From: Rhabdochromatium marinum
GTDB taxonomy: Bacteria; Pseudomonadota; Gammaproteobacteria; Chromatiales; Chromatiaceae
Direction of reading: 5' to 3'
NCBI RefSeq assembly: GCF_016583795.1
Contig: NZ_NRRS01000027.1
Location: 1 to 48,768, forward strand
Length of the DNA: 48,768 bases
The notes under the pieces are model-generated. The model worked only from the letters and a program-made list of their open reading frames with translations. It was not told the origin of the DNA and made no database searches. Positions 31,765 through 41,240 of the stretch are shown piece after piece (the first letter of the stretch is position 1; each line of letters begins with the position of its first letter). The position numbers and the translations under genes were made by a program.

Positions 31765-31833
31765 ATGTTACGCATGAAACACCACGCATGGAAACAGAGG
31801 CAGCCCTTTGCAAGCGATGCAATTGACACTTGA
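31765..31833 (+). CDS. Possible 22-residue leader peptide before the methyltransferase gene
   Basis: An ATG at 31765 follows a strong Shine-Dalgarno (GAGAGGAAAA, 31753-31762). It opens a 22-codon frame that ends at a TGA at 31831-31833, overlapping the first codons of the methyltransferase gene in another frame. The methyltransferase itself has only a weak site. The arrangement would suit translational coupling. It could also be a chance frame, since the peptide (basic, His/Lys/Arg-rich start) has no recognisable family. Confidence 0.3.
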   Translation: MLRMKHHAWKQRQPFASDAIDT

Positions 31834-33535
31834 ACTGCCAAGCGCTGCCTTTATCCCCCGGAATGTCCAGGCGGCCATCAACCAATTGGCATCAAGCACC
31901 ACAGCGGATTTTTTGGGTGCTGTCTTCACACGCCCTGAAGTCGTTCATTTTATCCTGGACTTGATTGGTTACACCAAGGACCAACCGCTCCATAAACGGC
32001 GGCTTTTGGAGCCATCTTTTGGAGGCGGTGATTTCCTGCTGCCCATCATCGAGCGATTGTTGAGCGCATGGCGTGCCGCCAGACCAGGCGGTTCCGCACT
32101 TGATGACCTCGGCAATGCCATCCATGCAATCGAACTGCGGCATGACAGCTTCCACGACACGCAGGCGGCCGTGATTGCTTTGCTTGAGCGTGAGGGAATG
32201 GCGAGGAAGACCGCAACGACATTGGCTGGCCGATGGCTGTCACAAGGAGATTTCCTGCTTGAACCGCTGGGAGGAGCATTTGATTTCGTGGCGGGCAATC
32301 CGCCCTATGTCCGCCAGGAATTGATTCCGGATCTGTTGTTGGCTGAGTATCGCAGTCGTTATCAGACCATTTATGACAGATCGGATCTTTATATCCCCTT
32401 TATTGAGAGGTCACTTTCGGTTTTGTCAGAGGCTGGCCGTTTGGGGTTTATCTGTGCAGACCGTTGGATGAAGAACCGTTATGGCGGGCCGCTGCGGAAT
32501 CTTGTCGCCCAGCGTTTTCACTTAAACATCTATGTCGATATGGTGGATACGCCGGCTTTTCACTCCGAGGTCATTGCTTATCCGGCGATCATTATTATCA
32601 GCCGCGAAGGGTCGGGCGTGACGCGTATCGCCCGTCGCCCAGCGATTGAGCAGGAAACATTAACAACTCTTGCAACCTTGCTTCGGGCTAAGCATCTACC
32701 GAAAGAAAGTCACTTGGTTTGTGAGGTGGCCCAAGTCACCAATGGCGCCGAACCCTGGCTGCTTGAGTCATCCGATCAGATGGCCCTCATTCGCCGCTTG
32801 GAAAAAGACTTTCCCTTGCTGGAAGAGACCGGTTGCAAGGTTGGGATCGGTGTTGCAACCGGTGCGGACCAGGCATTTATTGGCGACTTCGAAACGCTTA
32901 ATGTCGAGCCAGACCGGAAGCTGCCGCTAGTGACCACCAAAGATATCCTGTCCGGTGAGGTCAAATGGCGCGGCCAAGGGGTCATTAATCCCTTTGCCGA
33001 AACGGGTGGACTCGTCGATCTTGATGCCTATCCGCGCTTGCGCGGCTACCTCGAGGCTCGACGGAAGCTGATTGCTGGACGTCATTGCGCGCGCAAAGCT
33101 CCGGCCAACTGGTATCGCACCATTGACCGCATTACACCGGCGCTGGCCGCGCGATCAAAGCTCCTGATTCCGGACATCAAAGGTGAGGCGCATATCGTCT
33201 TTGAAACGGGCAAACTCTATCCCCACCACAACCTCTATTACGTCACCTCGGATCACTGGGATCTGCGAGCCTTGCAGGCTGTGTTGCTGTCCGCTGTTAC
33301 GCGCTTGTTCGTGGCAACCTATTCTACGAAAATGCGCGGTGGCTTCCTGCGCTTTCAAGCGCAGTATCTGCGCCGCCTGCGCCTTCCGCGTTGGCAGGAT
33401 GTGTCTGAGCCTCTGCGTTGCGAGTTGGCCAATGCAGGTATCACGCGAGACATACAAGCCTGTAACCAAGCGGCTTTCAAGCTTTACGATCTAAGCTGTG
33501 ATGAGCAGTTAATGCTTGGGGGCGATGGAGAATAG
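31817..33535 (+). CDS. Type II DNA adenine-N6 methyltransferase, PaeR7I/XhoI type
   Basis: The enzyme should methylate adenine in the recognition site of the partner nuclease. It has 572 residues from ATG 31817; an in-frame TTG at 31808 is better spaced from AGAGG (31796-31800). The SAM-binding motif is [12 protein letters not shown] (about residue 64) and the catalytic motif IV is [10 protein letters not shown] (about residue 160). The C-terminal half is a TaqI/Eco57I-like target-recognition region. The stop TAG abuts the ATG of the nuclease gene, so the two form an M-then-R operon. One 60-base line sampled here is 43% G+C against 58% in gmd. The specificity is inferred from the nuclease. 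Confidence 0.88.
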   Translation: MQLTLELPSAAFIPRNVQAAINQLASSTTADFLGAVFTRPEVVHFILDLIGYTKDQPLHKRRLLEPSFGGGDFLLPIIERLLSAWRAARPGGSALDDLGNAIHAIELRHDSFHDTQAAVIALLEREGMARKTATTLAGRWLSQGDFLLEPLGGAFDFVAGNPPYVRQELIPDLLLAEYRSRYQTIYDRSDLYIPFIERSLSVLSEAGRLGFICADRWMKNRYGGPLRNLVAQRFHLNIYVDMVDTPAFHSEVIAYPAIIIISREGSGVTRIARRPAIEQETLTTLATLLRAKHLPKESHLVCEVAQVTNGAEPWLLESSDQMALIRRLEKDFPLLEETGCKVGIGVATGADQAFIGDFETLNVEPDRKLPLVTTKDILSGEVKWRGQGVINPFAETGGLVDLDAYPRLRGYLEARRKLIAGRHCARKAPANWYRTIDRITPALAARSKLLIPDIKGEAHIVFETGKLYPHHNLYYVTSDHWDLRALQAVLLSAVTRLFVATYSTKMRGGFLRFQAQYLRRLRLPRWQDVSEPLRCELANAGITRDIQACNQAAFKLYDLSCDEQLMLGGDGE

Positions 33536-34276
33536 ATGGCACTCGAGCTCGTCAATTATGAACAGAAGGCGCAGGAGGCTGTGAAGACGTTTTGGGGCAA
33601 CCGCGACATAGCCAGGCACAGGCAGATTGAATCGGGCAAGGCGGATCAAGGGGAACGCGCGAGTGTCACAGCAGGAAAGAACATGAACGGTTTTGTCGCT
33701 TTGATGCTCGATATCATCAAAGCCAACGGGCTGGCCCATGCCGAGATTCATCAAAACAGGGCGATGCTAACTCTGCCCGGTTATTTTCGTCCAACCAAGC
33801 TGTGGGATCTCTTGGTGATCTACAAGGGAGAATTGATCGTCGCTATAGAGCTGAAAAGCCATGTCGGTCCATCATTCGGTAACAATTTCAACAATCGAAC
33901 CGAGGAAGCGATCGGGACGGCCCATGATCTCTGGACAGCTTTCCGCGAAGGAGCTTTTGGTCAACAGGCTCGTCCTTTTGTCGGCTGGCTGATGATGGTT
34001 GAGGATGCGCCGGAATCTCGCCGCCCTGTTCGTGACTCGTCGCCGCACTTTCCCGTTTTTAATGCGTTCAAAGGTGCATCATACCTTAAACGCTATGATC
34101 TGTTATGCCAGCGACTGGTTCGAGAACAGCTATACACGGCGGCTGTGGTGCTTGCTGCGGCGCGCACGGCTGTTGATAGCGGTAACTACGAGGAGCTATC
34201 GCCAACGACCGGTCTTAAAACCTTCGTTACCAGTTTAGCCGGTCAGATTGCGGCACGAGCCGCTTACCTTGAATAA
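33536..34276 (+). CDS. Type II restriction endonuclease, XhoI/PaeR7I family (predicted CTCGAG)
   Basis: The protein has 246 residues, the length I recall for PaeR7I. The PD-(D/E)XK catalytic residues are visible as Asp91 (KLWDLLV) and Glu105-X-Lys107 ([12 protein letters not shown]). The downstream [14 protein letters not shown] segment is typical of the XhoI family. Isoschizomers of this family cut CTCGAG. It begins directly after the methyltransferase stop, which delays its expression relative to the methylase. A CTCGAG lies in its own codons 3-5 (33542-33547). No control (C) protein gene is seen. The exact specificity is a prediction from family membership. Confidence 0.88.
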   Translation: MALELVNYEQKAQEAVKTFWGNRDIARHRQIESGKADQGERASVTAGKNMNGFVALMLDIIKANGLAHAEIHQNRAMLTLPGYFRPTKLWDLLVIYKGELIVAIELKSHVGPSFGNNFNNRTEEAIGTAHDLWTAFREGAFGQQARPFVGWLMMVEDAPESRRPVRDSSPHFPVFNAFKGASYLKRYDLLCQRLVREQLYTAAVVLAAARTAVDSGNYEELSPTTGLKTFVTSLAGQIAARAAYLE

Positions 34277-34337
34277 AGCCGCTAACACGCATTGCCCTGG
34301 GAGCTTCGGCGAATCAATCGGCTGGCTCTCGATACAG

Positions 34338-34364
34338 GCCGATCTGCACGATGATCGGCACTTT
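34338..34364 (+). terminator. Probable intrinsic terminator after the restriction-modification operon
   Basis: GCCGATC (34338-34344) pairs with GATCGGC (34353-34359) around an 8-base loop and is followed by ACTTTT. It lies between the nuclease stop (34276) and the gmd ATG (34393). The stem is short but the T-run is on the right side. Confidence 0.5.
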
Positions 34365-34392
34365 TCTATGACATAGCATTCAATAACACTTT

Positions 34393-35478
34393 ATGAAAAT
34401 AGCACTCATTACCGGCATCACCGGCCAGGACGGCGCCTATCTGGCGGAACTTTTGCTGGAGAAAGGCTATATCGTTCACGGTATCAAGCGACGCACTTCG
34501 CTGTTCAATACTGATCGCATCGACCATCTGTATCAGGATCCGCATCAGTCTGATCGGCGCTTTGTGCTGCACCATGGCGACATGACCGACAGCTCCAGTC
34601 TGATTCGCATCATGCAGCAGGTGCAGCCGGATGAAATCTACAATCTGGCCGCGCAGAGCCACGTTGCCGTCTCTTTTGAGGAACCCGAATACACCGCCGA
34701 TTCCGACGGTCTTGGCGCCCTGCGCTTGTTAGAAGCCATTCGCATCCTCGGGCTGGAGAAAAAAACCCGCTTCTATCAGGCCTCCACCTCCGAACTCTAC
34801 GGCCAGGTGCAGGAAGTTCCACAGCGCGAAACCACGCCCTTCTATCCACGTTCACCCTATGCGGTGGCCAAGCTCTACGCCTATTGGATTACGGTCAACT
34901 ATCGCGAAGCCTATGGCATCTATGCCTGCAATGGCATCCTGTTCAACCATGAAAGCCCCATCCGCGGCGAAACCTTTGTCACCCGCAAAATCACCCGCGG
35001 GCTGGCGCGCATTAAGCTCGGCCTGCAGGAACGGATTTACCTGGGCAACATGGATGCGAAACGCGACTGGGGCCATGCGCGTGACTATGTACGCATGCAA
35101 TGGATGATGTTGCAGCAGCAGGCACCGGAGGATTTCGTCATCGCCACCGGGCAGCAATATTCAGTGCGCGAATTTGTCGAGATCGCCGCACGCGAGATTG
35201 GCATCCAGCTGCGCTGGGAAGGCCAGGGAGTCGATGAGAAAGGCTATGACCAGAGCAGCGGCGCCTGCCTGATCGAAGTCGATCCGCGCTATTTCCGTCC
35301 CACTGAGGTCGAAACCCTGTTGGGCGATCCCCGCAAGGCAAAGGAAAAACTCGGCTGGGAGCCGGAAATCAGCTTCGAGCAGTTAGTGGCGGAAATGATG
35401 CGCGAGGATCTCAAGGAAGCCGAACGCGATGCTCTGTGCCATCGCGAAGGCTATGCCGTGCATCAGCACAACGAGTAA
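34393..35478 (+). CDS. gmd: GDP-mannose 4,6-dehydratase
   Basis: The enzyme converts GDP-D-mannose to GDP-4-keto-6-deoxy-D-mannose, the substrate of Fcl. It has 361 residues. The nucleotide loop [17 protein letters not shown] is at the N-terminus. [11 protein letters not shown], the STSELYG active-site Ser/Glu, [10 protein letters not shown] (YxxxK), and [21 protein letters not shown] follow. It is usually the direct neighbour of fcl; here it sits after a terminator-like hairpin at 34338-34364, and no clear Shine-Dalgarno precedes its ATG. It converges on hslU with 6 bases between stops. Confidence 0.97.
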   Translation: MKIALITGITGQDGAYLAELLLEKGYIVHGIKRRTSLFNTDRIDHLYQDPHQSDRRFVLHHGDMTDSSSLIRIMQQVQPDEIYNLAAQSHVAVSFEEPEYTADSDGLGALRLLEAIRILGLEKKTRFYQASTSELYGQVQEVPQRETTPFYPRSPYAVAKLYAYWITVNYREAYGIYACNGILFNHESPIRGETFVTRKITRGLARIKLGLQERIYLGNMDAKRDWGHARDYVRMQWMMLQQQAPEDFVIATGQQYSVREFVEIAAREIGIQLRWEGQGVDEKGYDQSSGACLIEVDPRYFRPTEVETLLGDPRKAKEKLGWEPEISFEQLVAEMMREDLKEAERDALCHREGYAVHQHNE

Positions 35479-35484
35479 CGCCGA

Positions 35485-36819
35485 TCACAGAATGTACTGC
35501 GACAAGTCCTCATCGGCAGCCAGTTCACCCAGGTTCTGCTCCACATAGGCGGCGTTGACTTCAATGCTGACGCGATCCAGTTCGGAAGCATTGAAGGACA
35601 CGTCCTCCAGCAGCCGCTCCATCACGGTCGCCAGGCGGCGCGCGCCGATGTTCTCGGAGCGCTCATTGACCTGCCAGGCGATCTCCGCGATGCGGCGGAT
35701 GCCGTCCTCGGTGTATTCCAGAGTCACGCCCTCGGTTCCCAGCAGAGCGCGGTACTGATCGGTCAGCGACTCGTTGGGTTCGGTTAGAATGCGGATGAAG
35801 TCATCAGTCGTCAGGGCCTGAAGCTCGACCCGAATCGGCAGCCGGCCCTGCAGCTCCGGGATCAGATCGGACGGACGCGCCAGATGGAAGGCACCCGAGG
35901 CAATAAACAGGATATGGTCGGTGCGCACCATGCCGTATTTGGTGGACACTGTAGAGCCTTCCACCAGCGGCAGCAGGTCGCGTTGCACGCCCTCGCGTGA
36001 GACATCGCCGCCCCCTTGGGTTTCCGCGCGCTTGGTCACCTTGTCGATTTCATCCAGAAACACAATGCCGTTTTGCTCGGCGTTCTGCACCGCACGCAGC
36101 TTCATTTCATCTTCATTGACCAGCTTGGCGGCTTCTTCATCCAGCAGTACCTTGCGCGCCTCGCAGATGCGCAGTTTGCGGCGATTGGTGCGATTGGAGC
36201 CGAGATTCTGGAACAACCCTTGCAACTGGTTGGTCATTTCTTCCATGCCCGGTGGTGCAACAATCTCCACGCCCATGGGCGAGAGGCTGACCTGCACCTC
36301 GATCTCCCGATCATCCAGCTCTCCGGCGCGCAGCTTGGCGCGAAACTTCTCGCGGGTGGCCGAGCCGCTTCCCTTGCTGCGGCTTTCCTGATCAAAATCC
36401 GAGGGCGGTGGCAGCAGAGCATCCAGGATGCGCTCCTCAGCGGCGACCTCGGCGTGTTCGCGGTTGCGCTCCATTTCCTGTTCGCGCTCCATTTTAATCG
36501 CGATATCCGCAAGGTCGCGCACGATGGATTCAACATCGCGGCCAACATAGCCGACTTCAGTAAACTTGGTCGCTTCCACCTTAAGGAAGGGTGCATTAGC
36601 GAGTTTGGCCAGACGGCGTGCGATCTCGGTCTTGCCCACCCCGGTGGGGCCGATCATGAGGATATTTTTGGGCGTGATTTCCGAGCGCATTGGCTCGGCG
36701 ATCTGGGCGCGGCGCCAGCGGTTGCGCAGCGCAATGGCCACCGCGCGTTTGGCCTGTTGCTGGCCGATGATGTGTTTGTCGAGCTCATCGACGATGCGTT
36801 GCGGAGTAATGTCGGACAT
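35485..36819 (-). CDS. hslU: ATP-dependent protease ATPase subunit HslU
   Basis: This AAA+ unfoldase feeds proteins into HslV. It has 444 residues (E. coli 443). The N-terminal [33 protein letters not shown] is family-specific. Walker A is [14 protein letters not shown] (about 55-68), the pore loop is GYVGRD, Walker B is [10 protein letters not shown], and the C-terminal tail LSQYIL inserts into HslV. It lies 54 bases after hslV, and hslVU form a minus-strand operon. Confidence 0.98.
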   Translation of the reverse strand: MSDITPQRIVDELDKHIIGQQQAKRAVAIALRNRWRRAQIAEPMRSEITPKNILMIGPTGVGKTEIARRLAKLANAPFLKVEATKFTEVGYVGRDVESIVRDLADIAIKMEREQEMERNREHAEVAAEERILDALLPPPSDFDQESRSKGSGSATREKFRAKLRAGELDDREIEVQVSLSPMGVEIVAPPGMEEMTNQLQGLFQNLGSNRTNRRKLRICEARKVLLDEEAAKLVNEDEMKLRAVQNAEQNGIVFLDEIDKVTKRAETQGGGDVSREGVQRDLLPLVEGSTVSTKYGMVRTDHILFIASGAFHLARPSDLIPELQGRLPIRVELQALTTDDFIRILTEPNESLTDQYRALLGTEGVTLEYTEDGIRRIAEIAWQVNERSENIGARRLATVMERLLEDVSFNASELDRVSIEVNAAYVEQNLGELAADEDLSQYIL

Positions 36820-36873
36820 AGTGCGAGTGCGCTTAAGAATGGATCGGCGGGGTGATAAATTCCTGGTGGTTGG

Positions 36874-37422
36874 TCAGTCCTCGGCACCGCCGAGTTCTTC
36901 AAGCACCAGATTATGATTGGTATAGATGCAGATGTCGGCGGCGATGGACAAGGCACGCTCGACAATGTCCCGCGCGCTCAGTTCGGTATTCTCCAGCAGC
37001 GCGCGCGCGGCTGACTGGGCAAAGGCGCCGCCCGAGCCGATGGCCATCAGATCCTGCTCGGGTTCGATGACATCGCCAGTGCCGGAAATAATCAGCGAAG
37101 CTTTGGTGTCGGCCACGCACAGCATGGCCTCCAGCCGGCGCAGCATGCGATCGGTGCGCCAGTCTTTGGCCAACTCCACCGCCGAGCGGGTCAAATGACC
37201 CTGGTGTTTTTCCAGTTTGCCCTCGAAACGCTCAAACAGCGTGAAAGCATCGGCTGTGGCGCCGGCAAAGCCGGCCAGCACCCGCTCTTTATAGAGGCGC
37301 CGCACTTTGCGCGCATTGCCTTTCATCACCATCTGTCCGAGCGAAACCTGGCCATCGCCGCCGATCACGACCTGCCCGTTGCGGCGAACCGATAAAATAG
37401 TGGTGCCCTGAAGCTGTTGCAT
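36874..37422 (-). CDS. hslV: ATP-dependent protease subunit HslV
   Basis: This is the proteasome-like peptidase partner of HslU, with 182 residues. The first six residues (MQQLQG) are a propeptide; the mature protein begins with catalytic Thr7 ([10 protein letters not shown]). The core [23 protein letters not shown] and the later [15 protein letters not shown] fit the family. No convincing heat-shock (sigma-32) promoter was found in the 136 bases upstream, which are shared with the divergent lutA. Confidence 0.98.
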   Translation of the reverse strand: MQQLQGTTILSVRRNGQVVIGGDGQVSLGQMVMKGNARKVRRLYKERVLAGFAGATADAFTLFERFEGKLEKHQGHLTRSAVELAKDWRTDRMLRRLEAMLCVADTKASLIISGTGDVIEPEQDLMAIGSGGAFAQSAARALLENTELSARDIVERALSIAADICIYTNHNLVLEELGGAED

Positions 37423-37558
37423 AGTGATCGCGTCCCTTAATGATTCGAGCCACCCTGATGTCGAGCATTTTTCATGCTGTTAGGATGGCCGCAGACCAGT
37501 TAAAGGTCCATTCTACCCCTCTCAACAGCACCTCGCCGCTTGGATTACGGAACCCCCA

Positions 37559-38374
37559 ATGCCAGAATCCCCGCCCAGCGTCATTTTTTTCGGTACCTGT
37601 TTGATCAACAGCCTGGCGCCCCAGGCCGGCTTGGCCGCGATGCGCCTGCTCAAGCTGGCGGGTGCCCAGGTGCGCTTCCCGCGCGCGCAGAGCTGCTGCG
37701 GGCAGCCCGCCTATAACGCGGGTTTTGATGCGCAGGCGCGTCAGGTGGCGCGTGCGCAGCTCGATGCCCTGGCGGGAACGGAGCCCGTGGTTGTCCCCTC
37801 GGCTTCCTGCGCCGGGATGTTCCGTCACCAGTACCCGCTGCTGTTTGCAGGCCACCCGGAGCAGGCGCGTGCCGAGCAACTGGCCGGGCGAGTGGTCGAT
37901 TTCTGCGCGTATCTGCAGCGCGTTCTGGCCCCCGCCTGGACGGATCATGGGCCGCCGGTGACCGTAGCCCTGCATCATTCCTGTGCAGCGCGCCGCGAGC
38001 TGGGCGTGACCCAGGAGGCCCATGCCCTGCTTGAGGCGCTGGCCGGAGTCACCGTGATCGAACCCGAGCGGGCGCACGAATGCTGCGGCTTTGGCGGCAC
38101 TTTCGCACTCAAGCAACCGGAGATCTCGGCGGCCATGACGGCCGATAAGGCTGAAGCACTGCGCGCAACCGGCGCCGTCGTTGTGCTCAGCCAGGATCTC
38201 GGCTGCCTGACCAGCCTGGATGGCTATTGGCGCCGTCAGCAGGCTGGGCGCCAATTTGAGGTCCAAACTGGACTCCAAGTACAGCATATTGCCGAGTTTC
38301 TGTGGCAACGGGTTGCGTCCGCAGCCGTCCAGGACGGCCTACCGCCGCGCGACACTTTGGGAGCCCCGCAATGA
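37559..38374 (+). CDS. lutA: Lactate utilization protein A (cysteine-rich CCG-domain protein)
   Basis: This is the CCG-domain subunit (formerly LldE/YkgE) of the LutABC iron-sulfur L-lactate oxidation complex. It has 271 residues. The two CCG repeats are visible: AQSCCGQPAYNAG (about 42-54) with a later ASCAGMF, and HECCGFGGTF (about 178) preceded by HHSCAARRELG. The start MPESPPSVIFFGTCLINSL fits the family. The stop overlaps the lutB ATG (ATGA), so the three genes are translationally coupled. The actual substrate in this organism could be another 2-hydroxyacid. Confidence 0.93.
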   Translation: MPESPPSVIFFGTCLINSLAPQAGLAAMRLLKLAGAQVRFPRAQSCCGQPAYNAGFDAQARQVARAQLDALAGTEPVVVPSASCAGMFRHQYPLLFAGHPEQARAEQLAGRVVDFCAYLQRVLAPAWTDHGPPVTVALHHSCAARRELGVTQEAHALLEALAGVTVIEPERAHECCGFGGTFALKQPEISAAMTADKAEALRATGAVVVLSQDLGCLTSLDGYWRRQQAGRQFEVQTGLQVQHIAEFLWQRVASAAVQDGLPPRDTLGAPQ

Positions 38375-39792
38375 AGCCCGTCCAACGCCGTTTTCAGCCG
38401 CCTTGGTCAAGGCCGTCTTCGTTACAGCAGCGTCTGCGTACCGCATTGGCGCGACAGCCGGTGCGGCGCAACATTGCCCGTGCCATGAATGGCCTGGTGG
38501 ACAAGCGCCGCGCCGCCTTTCCCGATGCGCAAACGCTGGAGGCGCTGCGCGATCAGGGACAGGCCATTCGCGATCAGGCGCTTGATCACTTGCCGACTCT
38601 GCTGCGGGAACTCGAAGCCAACTGCACCGCCAATGGCATTCAGGTGCATTGGGCGGAGACCCCGGCCGAGGCCAACGCTCAGGTACTGGACATTGTCCGA
38701 GCCGCTGGAGCCGATGCGGTGCTGAAGGGCAAGTCCATGGTGTCGGAGGAAATCGGCCTGAACGCAGCCCTGGCTGCTGCCGGCATTGAGGCGCTGGAAA
38801 CCGATCTTGGCGAATGGATTATTCAGCTCGCCGGCGAAGCACCCGCGCATATTGTCGCCCCGGCGGTGCATCTGAGCCGCCAGGAAGTCGCCGCACGGTT
38901 TCGGACGCATTTCCCCGAGCTGGAGATTGGTGAGGACATCGCGGATCTCACGGCGCTGGCGCGAGGGCTGTTGCGTGATCGCTTTGCGCGTATGCGCGTG
39001 GGGGTAACCGGAGTGAATTTCCTGGTTGCCGAAACCGGCAGTCTGTGCCTGATTGAGAACGAAGGCAATGGCCGATTGTGTACCACGCTGCCCGAGGTGC
39101 ATATTGCCATCACCGGCATTGAGAAAGTCATCGCCCGGCTCGATCAACTGCCGCCCCTGCTGCGTTTGCTCACCCGCAGCGCCACTGGCCAGCCGGCGAC
39201 CACCTATGTAAATCTGATCAGCGGTCCGCGCCGCACATCCGAGCGTGACGGCCCACACGAGGTCCATCTGATTTTGCTCGACCACGGTCGCGCACGCATG
39301 CAGGCAGATCCCGAGCAGCGTGCCATTCTGCGCTGCATCCGCTGCGGTGCCTGCATGAATCACTGCCCGGTCTATACCCGTGTTGGTGGACATGGCTATG
39401 GTACCGTTTATCCCGGTCCGCTGGGCGCAGTGCTTGAACCGCGCTTGCAGGGGTTGCAGTTGCAGGGCGAGCTGGCGGAGGCCTCCAGCCTGTGCGGCGC
39501 CTGCGCCGAGGTCTGTCCGGTGCGAATCCCCTTGCCGCAACTCATCCGCCGCGTGCGTCGTGACCAGCGAGCCCGGCAGGCCCGACCTGGACTTTGGTCG
39601 CTGTGGAGCCGCCTTCAGGCGCGACCGCTCCAGGCGCGTCGCTTCACCCGCGCCCTGGCTGGTCTGGCACCGGCGTTGAATGTGGCACTGCGCTGGCTGC
39701 CGAGTCCCTGGACACGCAGCCGCGAACCCCCGCGCCTGGCCCGCCAGACCCTGGCTGACTTGGCCGAACAGGAGGGCTTCGCCGATGACTAA
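38371..39792 (+). CDS. lutB: Lactate utilization protein B (iron-sulfur protein)
   Basis: This is the large ferredoxin-like subunit (YkgF type) of the lactate oxidation complex. It has 473 residues. The N-terminal LUD domain has VLKGKSMVSEEIGLN and GVTGVNFLVAETGSLCLIENEGN. Two [4Fe-4S] motifs follow: CIRCGACMNHCPVY (about 326) and CGACAEVCPVRIPL (about 378). The extreme C-terminus is basic and variable. The ATG at 38371 overlaps lutA; the frame is open upstream but lies within lutA. It overlaps lutC by 8 bases. Confidence 0.95.
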   Translation: MKPVQRRFQPPWSRPSSLQQRLRTALARQPVRRNIARAMNGLVDKRRAAFPDAQTLEALRDQGQAIRDQALDHLPTLLRELEANCTANGIQVHWAETPAEANAQVLDIVRAAGADAVLKGKSMVSEEIGLNAALAAAGIEALETDLGEWIIQLAGEAPAHIVAPAVHLSRQEVAARFRTHFPELEIGEDIADLTALARGLLRDRFARMRVGVTGVNFLVAETGSLCLIENEGNGRLCTTLPEVHIAITGIEKVIARLDQLPPLLRLLTRSATGQPATTYVNLISGPRRTSERDGPHEVHLILLDHGRARMQADPEQRAILRCIRCGACMNHCPVYTRVGGHGYGTVYPGPLGAVLEPRLQGLQLQGELAEASSLCGACAEVCPVRIPLPQLIRRVRRDQRARQARPGLWSLWSRLQARPLQARRFTRALAGLAPALNVALRWLPSPWTRSREPPRLARQTLADLAEQEGFADD

Positions 39793-40456
39793 TGCACGTA
39801 CAGCCATTCTCGCGCGACTGCGCAGCACGCCAACCGGCGGCGACCCGCGCCACACACTGCCAGGCGATCCAATGATGGCTGACAGTGACGAATTGTTGGG
39901 CCAGTTCTGCGCCGCCCTTGCGGCCGTTCATGGTGAGGTGTATCCCGTTAGCGCCGACTGGCCGGCGCGGATAGCGGCGGAACTCAGCGCTGCGGGCCTG
40001 CAACGGCTGTGGTATGGCGCTGCTGGGCCATTGGCTACCGAACTGCACAGTGGCTGGCCGCTGACCACGCAAGGTGCCACCACGGTCGCCGAACTCACCC
40101 CGTTTGATCAAACGCGGGAATCCTGCCGTGAGGCGCTGTTCGCCGGGCGCAATGCTGGTTTGACCAGCGCCCTCGCCGGCATCGCCGAAACCGGCTCGCT
40201 GATCCTGTGGCCCACTGCCGCCGAGCCTCGCAGCCTGTCGCTGATCCCCGAGGTGCATTGCGTCCTACTGGAGCGCCGCCACATTGTCCCGACGCTGGAG
40301 CACTGGATGTCAGGCTATTGCCAGCGCACCGACAGACCTCAACTGCCCACTAACTGGCTCATGGTCACCGGCCCATCGAAGTCGGCCGATATTGAGCAGA
40401 CATTGACGCTTGGCGTGCATGGGCCCAAGCGGCTGTTGGTCTTCGTGCGCGACTGA
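39785..40456 (+). CDS. lutC: Lactate utilization protein C (LUD domain)
   Basis: This is the third subunit of the lactate utilization complex (YkgG type), a LUD-domain protein. It has 223 residues. The family core is FAGRNAGLTSALAGIAETGSLIL (split over residues 117-140), then EPRSLSLIPEVHCVLL, then the closing MVTGPSKSADIEQTLTLGVHGPKRLLVFV. The ATG at 39785 lies inside the lutB end, giving coupled translation. It converges on pgeF with 16 bases between stops. Confidence 0.94.
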   Translation: MTNARTAILARLRSTPTGGDPRHTLPGDPMMADSDELLGQFCAALAAVHGEVYPVSADWPARIAAELSAAGLQRLWYGAAGPLATELHSGWPLTTQGATTVAELTPFDQTRESCREALFAGRNAGLTSALAGIAETGSLILWPTAAEPRSLSLIPEVHCVLLERRHIVPTLEHWMSGYCQRTDRPQLPTNWLMVTGPSKSADIEQTLTLGVHGPKRLLVFVRD

Positions 40457-40472
40457 AGTGCAGAAATTGGCG

Positions 40473-41240
40473 TCATTGAGCTTCCAGCCAAATGCAGCTG
40501 AGCATCCGCCCGGTGCGTCCGTCACGACGGTAGGAAAAAAACCGTTGCGCGTCGCTATAGGTACAGGAGTCGCCGCCGCTTAGGTCACAAACGCCGGCCT
40601 GCTGCAAGCGGCGGCGCGCGAGGGCATAAAGATCCGCCAGCCAGCGCCCGGCGGGTGAAGGTACGAAGGCGTCGGCGGCACCGGCATCGGCCGCCAGACA
40701 GGCCGCGCGCACCTCTGCTCCCACTTCAAAGGCCTGCGGGCCAATCGCCGGGCCCAGCCAGGCGGCGATTCGCTCCGGTGGCTCATCCATTTGCGCCAGC
40801 GTTTGTTCGATAACGCCGGCGACCAGGCCGCGCCAGCCGGCATGCACGGCGGCTACTGCGCGACCTTCGCGCTCCGCCAGCAATATCGGCATACAGTCGG
40901 CGGTTAATACTGCGCAGACGCGCCCGCTGGTGCGAGTCAGGCTGGCGTCTGCGCAGGGGATGCCGGCGACCGGCGCCTGACCACACTCAAATACCTGCGT
41001 GCCATGCACCTGTTCAAGCCATAGTGGCTCACTGGGCAGGTGAAGTGTCTGGCTGAGGCGCTGGCGGTTGGCTGCGACTCGCTGGGGATCATCCCCCACA
41101 TGGGTGGCCAGATTCAAACTAGCAAAGGGGCCGTCACTCAGGCCGCCATGGCGGGTGGTCGTGGCGGCGCGCACGCGCGGGGAGACCGACCAGTCCGGGT
41201 GGATCAGCTCCAGGGTGTCCTTCAGAAACAGCTCACTCAC
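40473..41240 (-). CDS. pgeF: Peptidoglycan editing factor PgeF (YfiH, multicopper polyphenol oxidase fold)
   Basis: The protein has 255 residues. The family is a laccase-like fold that removes wrongly incorporated residues from UDP-MurNAc precursors and has purine nucleoside activity. The metal motif residues are seen in LEQVHGTQV, LTADCMPILL and AVHAGWRGLVAGV, and in GPAIGPQAFEVG. It overlaps the rluD stop by 4 bases, and rluD-pgeF is a very common pair in gammaproteobacteria. Confidence 0.94.
   Translation of the reverse strand: MSELFLKDTLELIHPDWSVSPRVRAATTTRHGGLSDGPFASLNLATHVGDDPQRVAANRQRLSQTLHLPSEPLWLEQVHGTQVFECGQAPVAGIPCADASLTRTSGRVCAVLTADCMPILLAEREGRAVAAVHAGWRGLVAGVIEQTLAQMDEPPERIAAWLGPAIGPQAFEVGAEVRAACLAADAGAADAFVPSPAGRWLADLYALARRRLQQAGVCDLSGGDSCTYSDAQRFFSYRRDGRTGRMLSCIWLEAQ

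Noticed and set aside
37423-37558. Heat-shock promoter for hslV
   Set aside because: GTTGAGA followed by G-rich sequence resembles part of a sigma-32 site, but no CCCCAT-like -10 box lies at the right distance.
38422-39855. A 477-codon minus-strand open frame
   Set aside because: It is antisense to lutB, which carries two iron-sulfur motifs. It is a codon-bias shadow.
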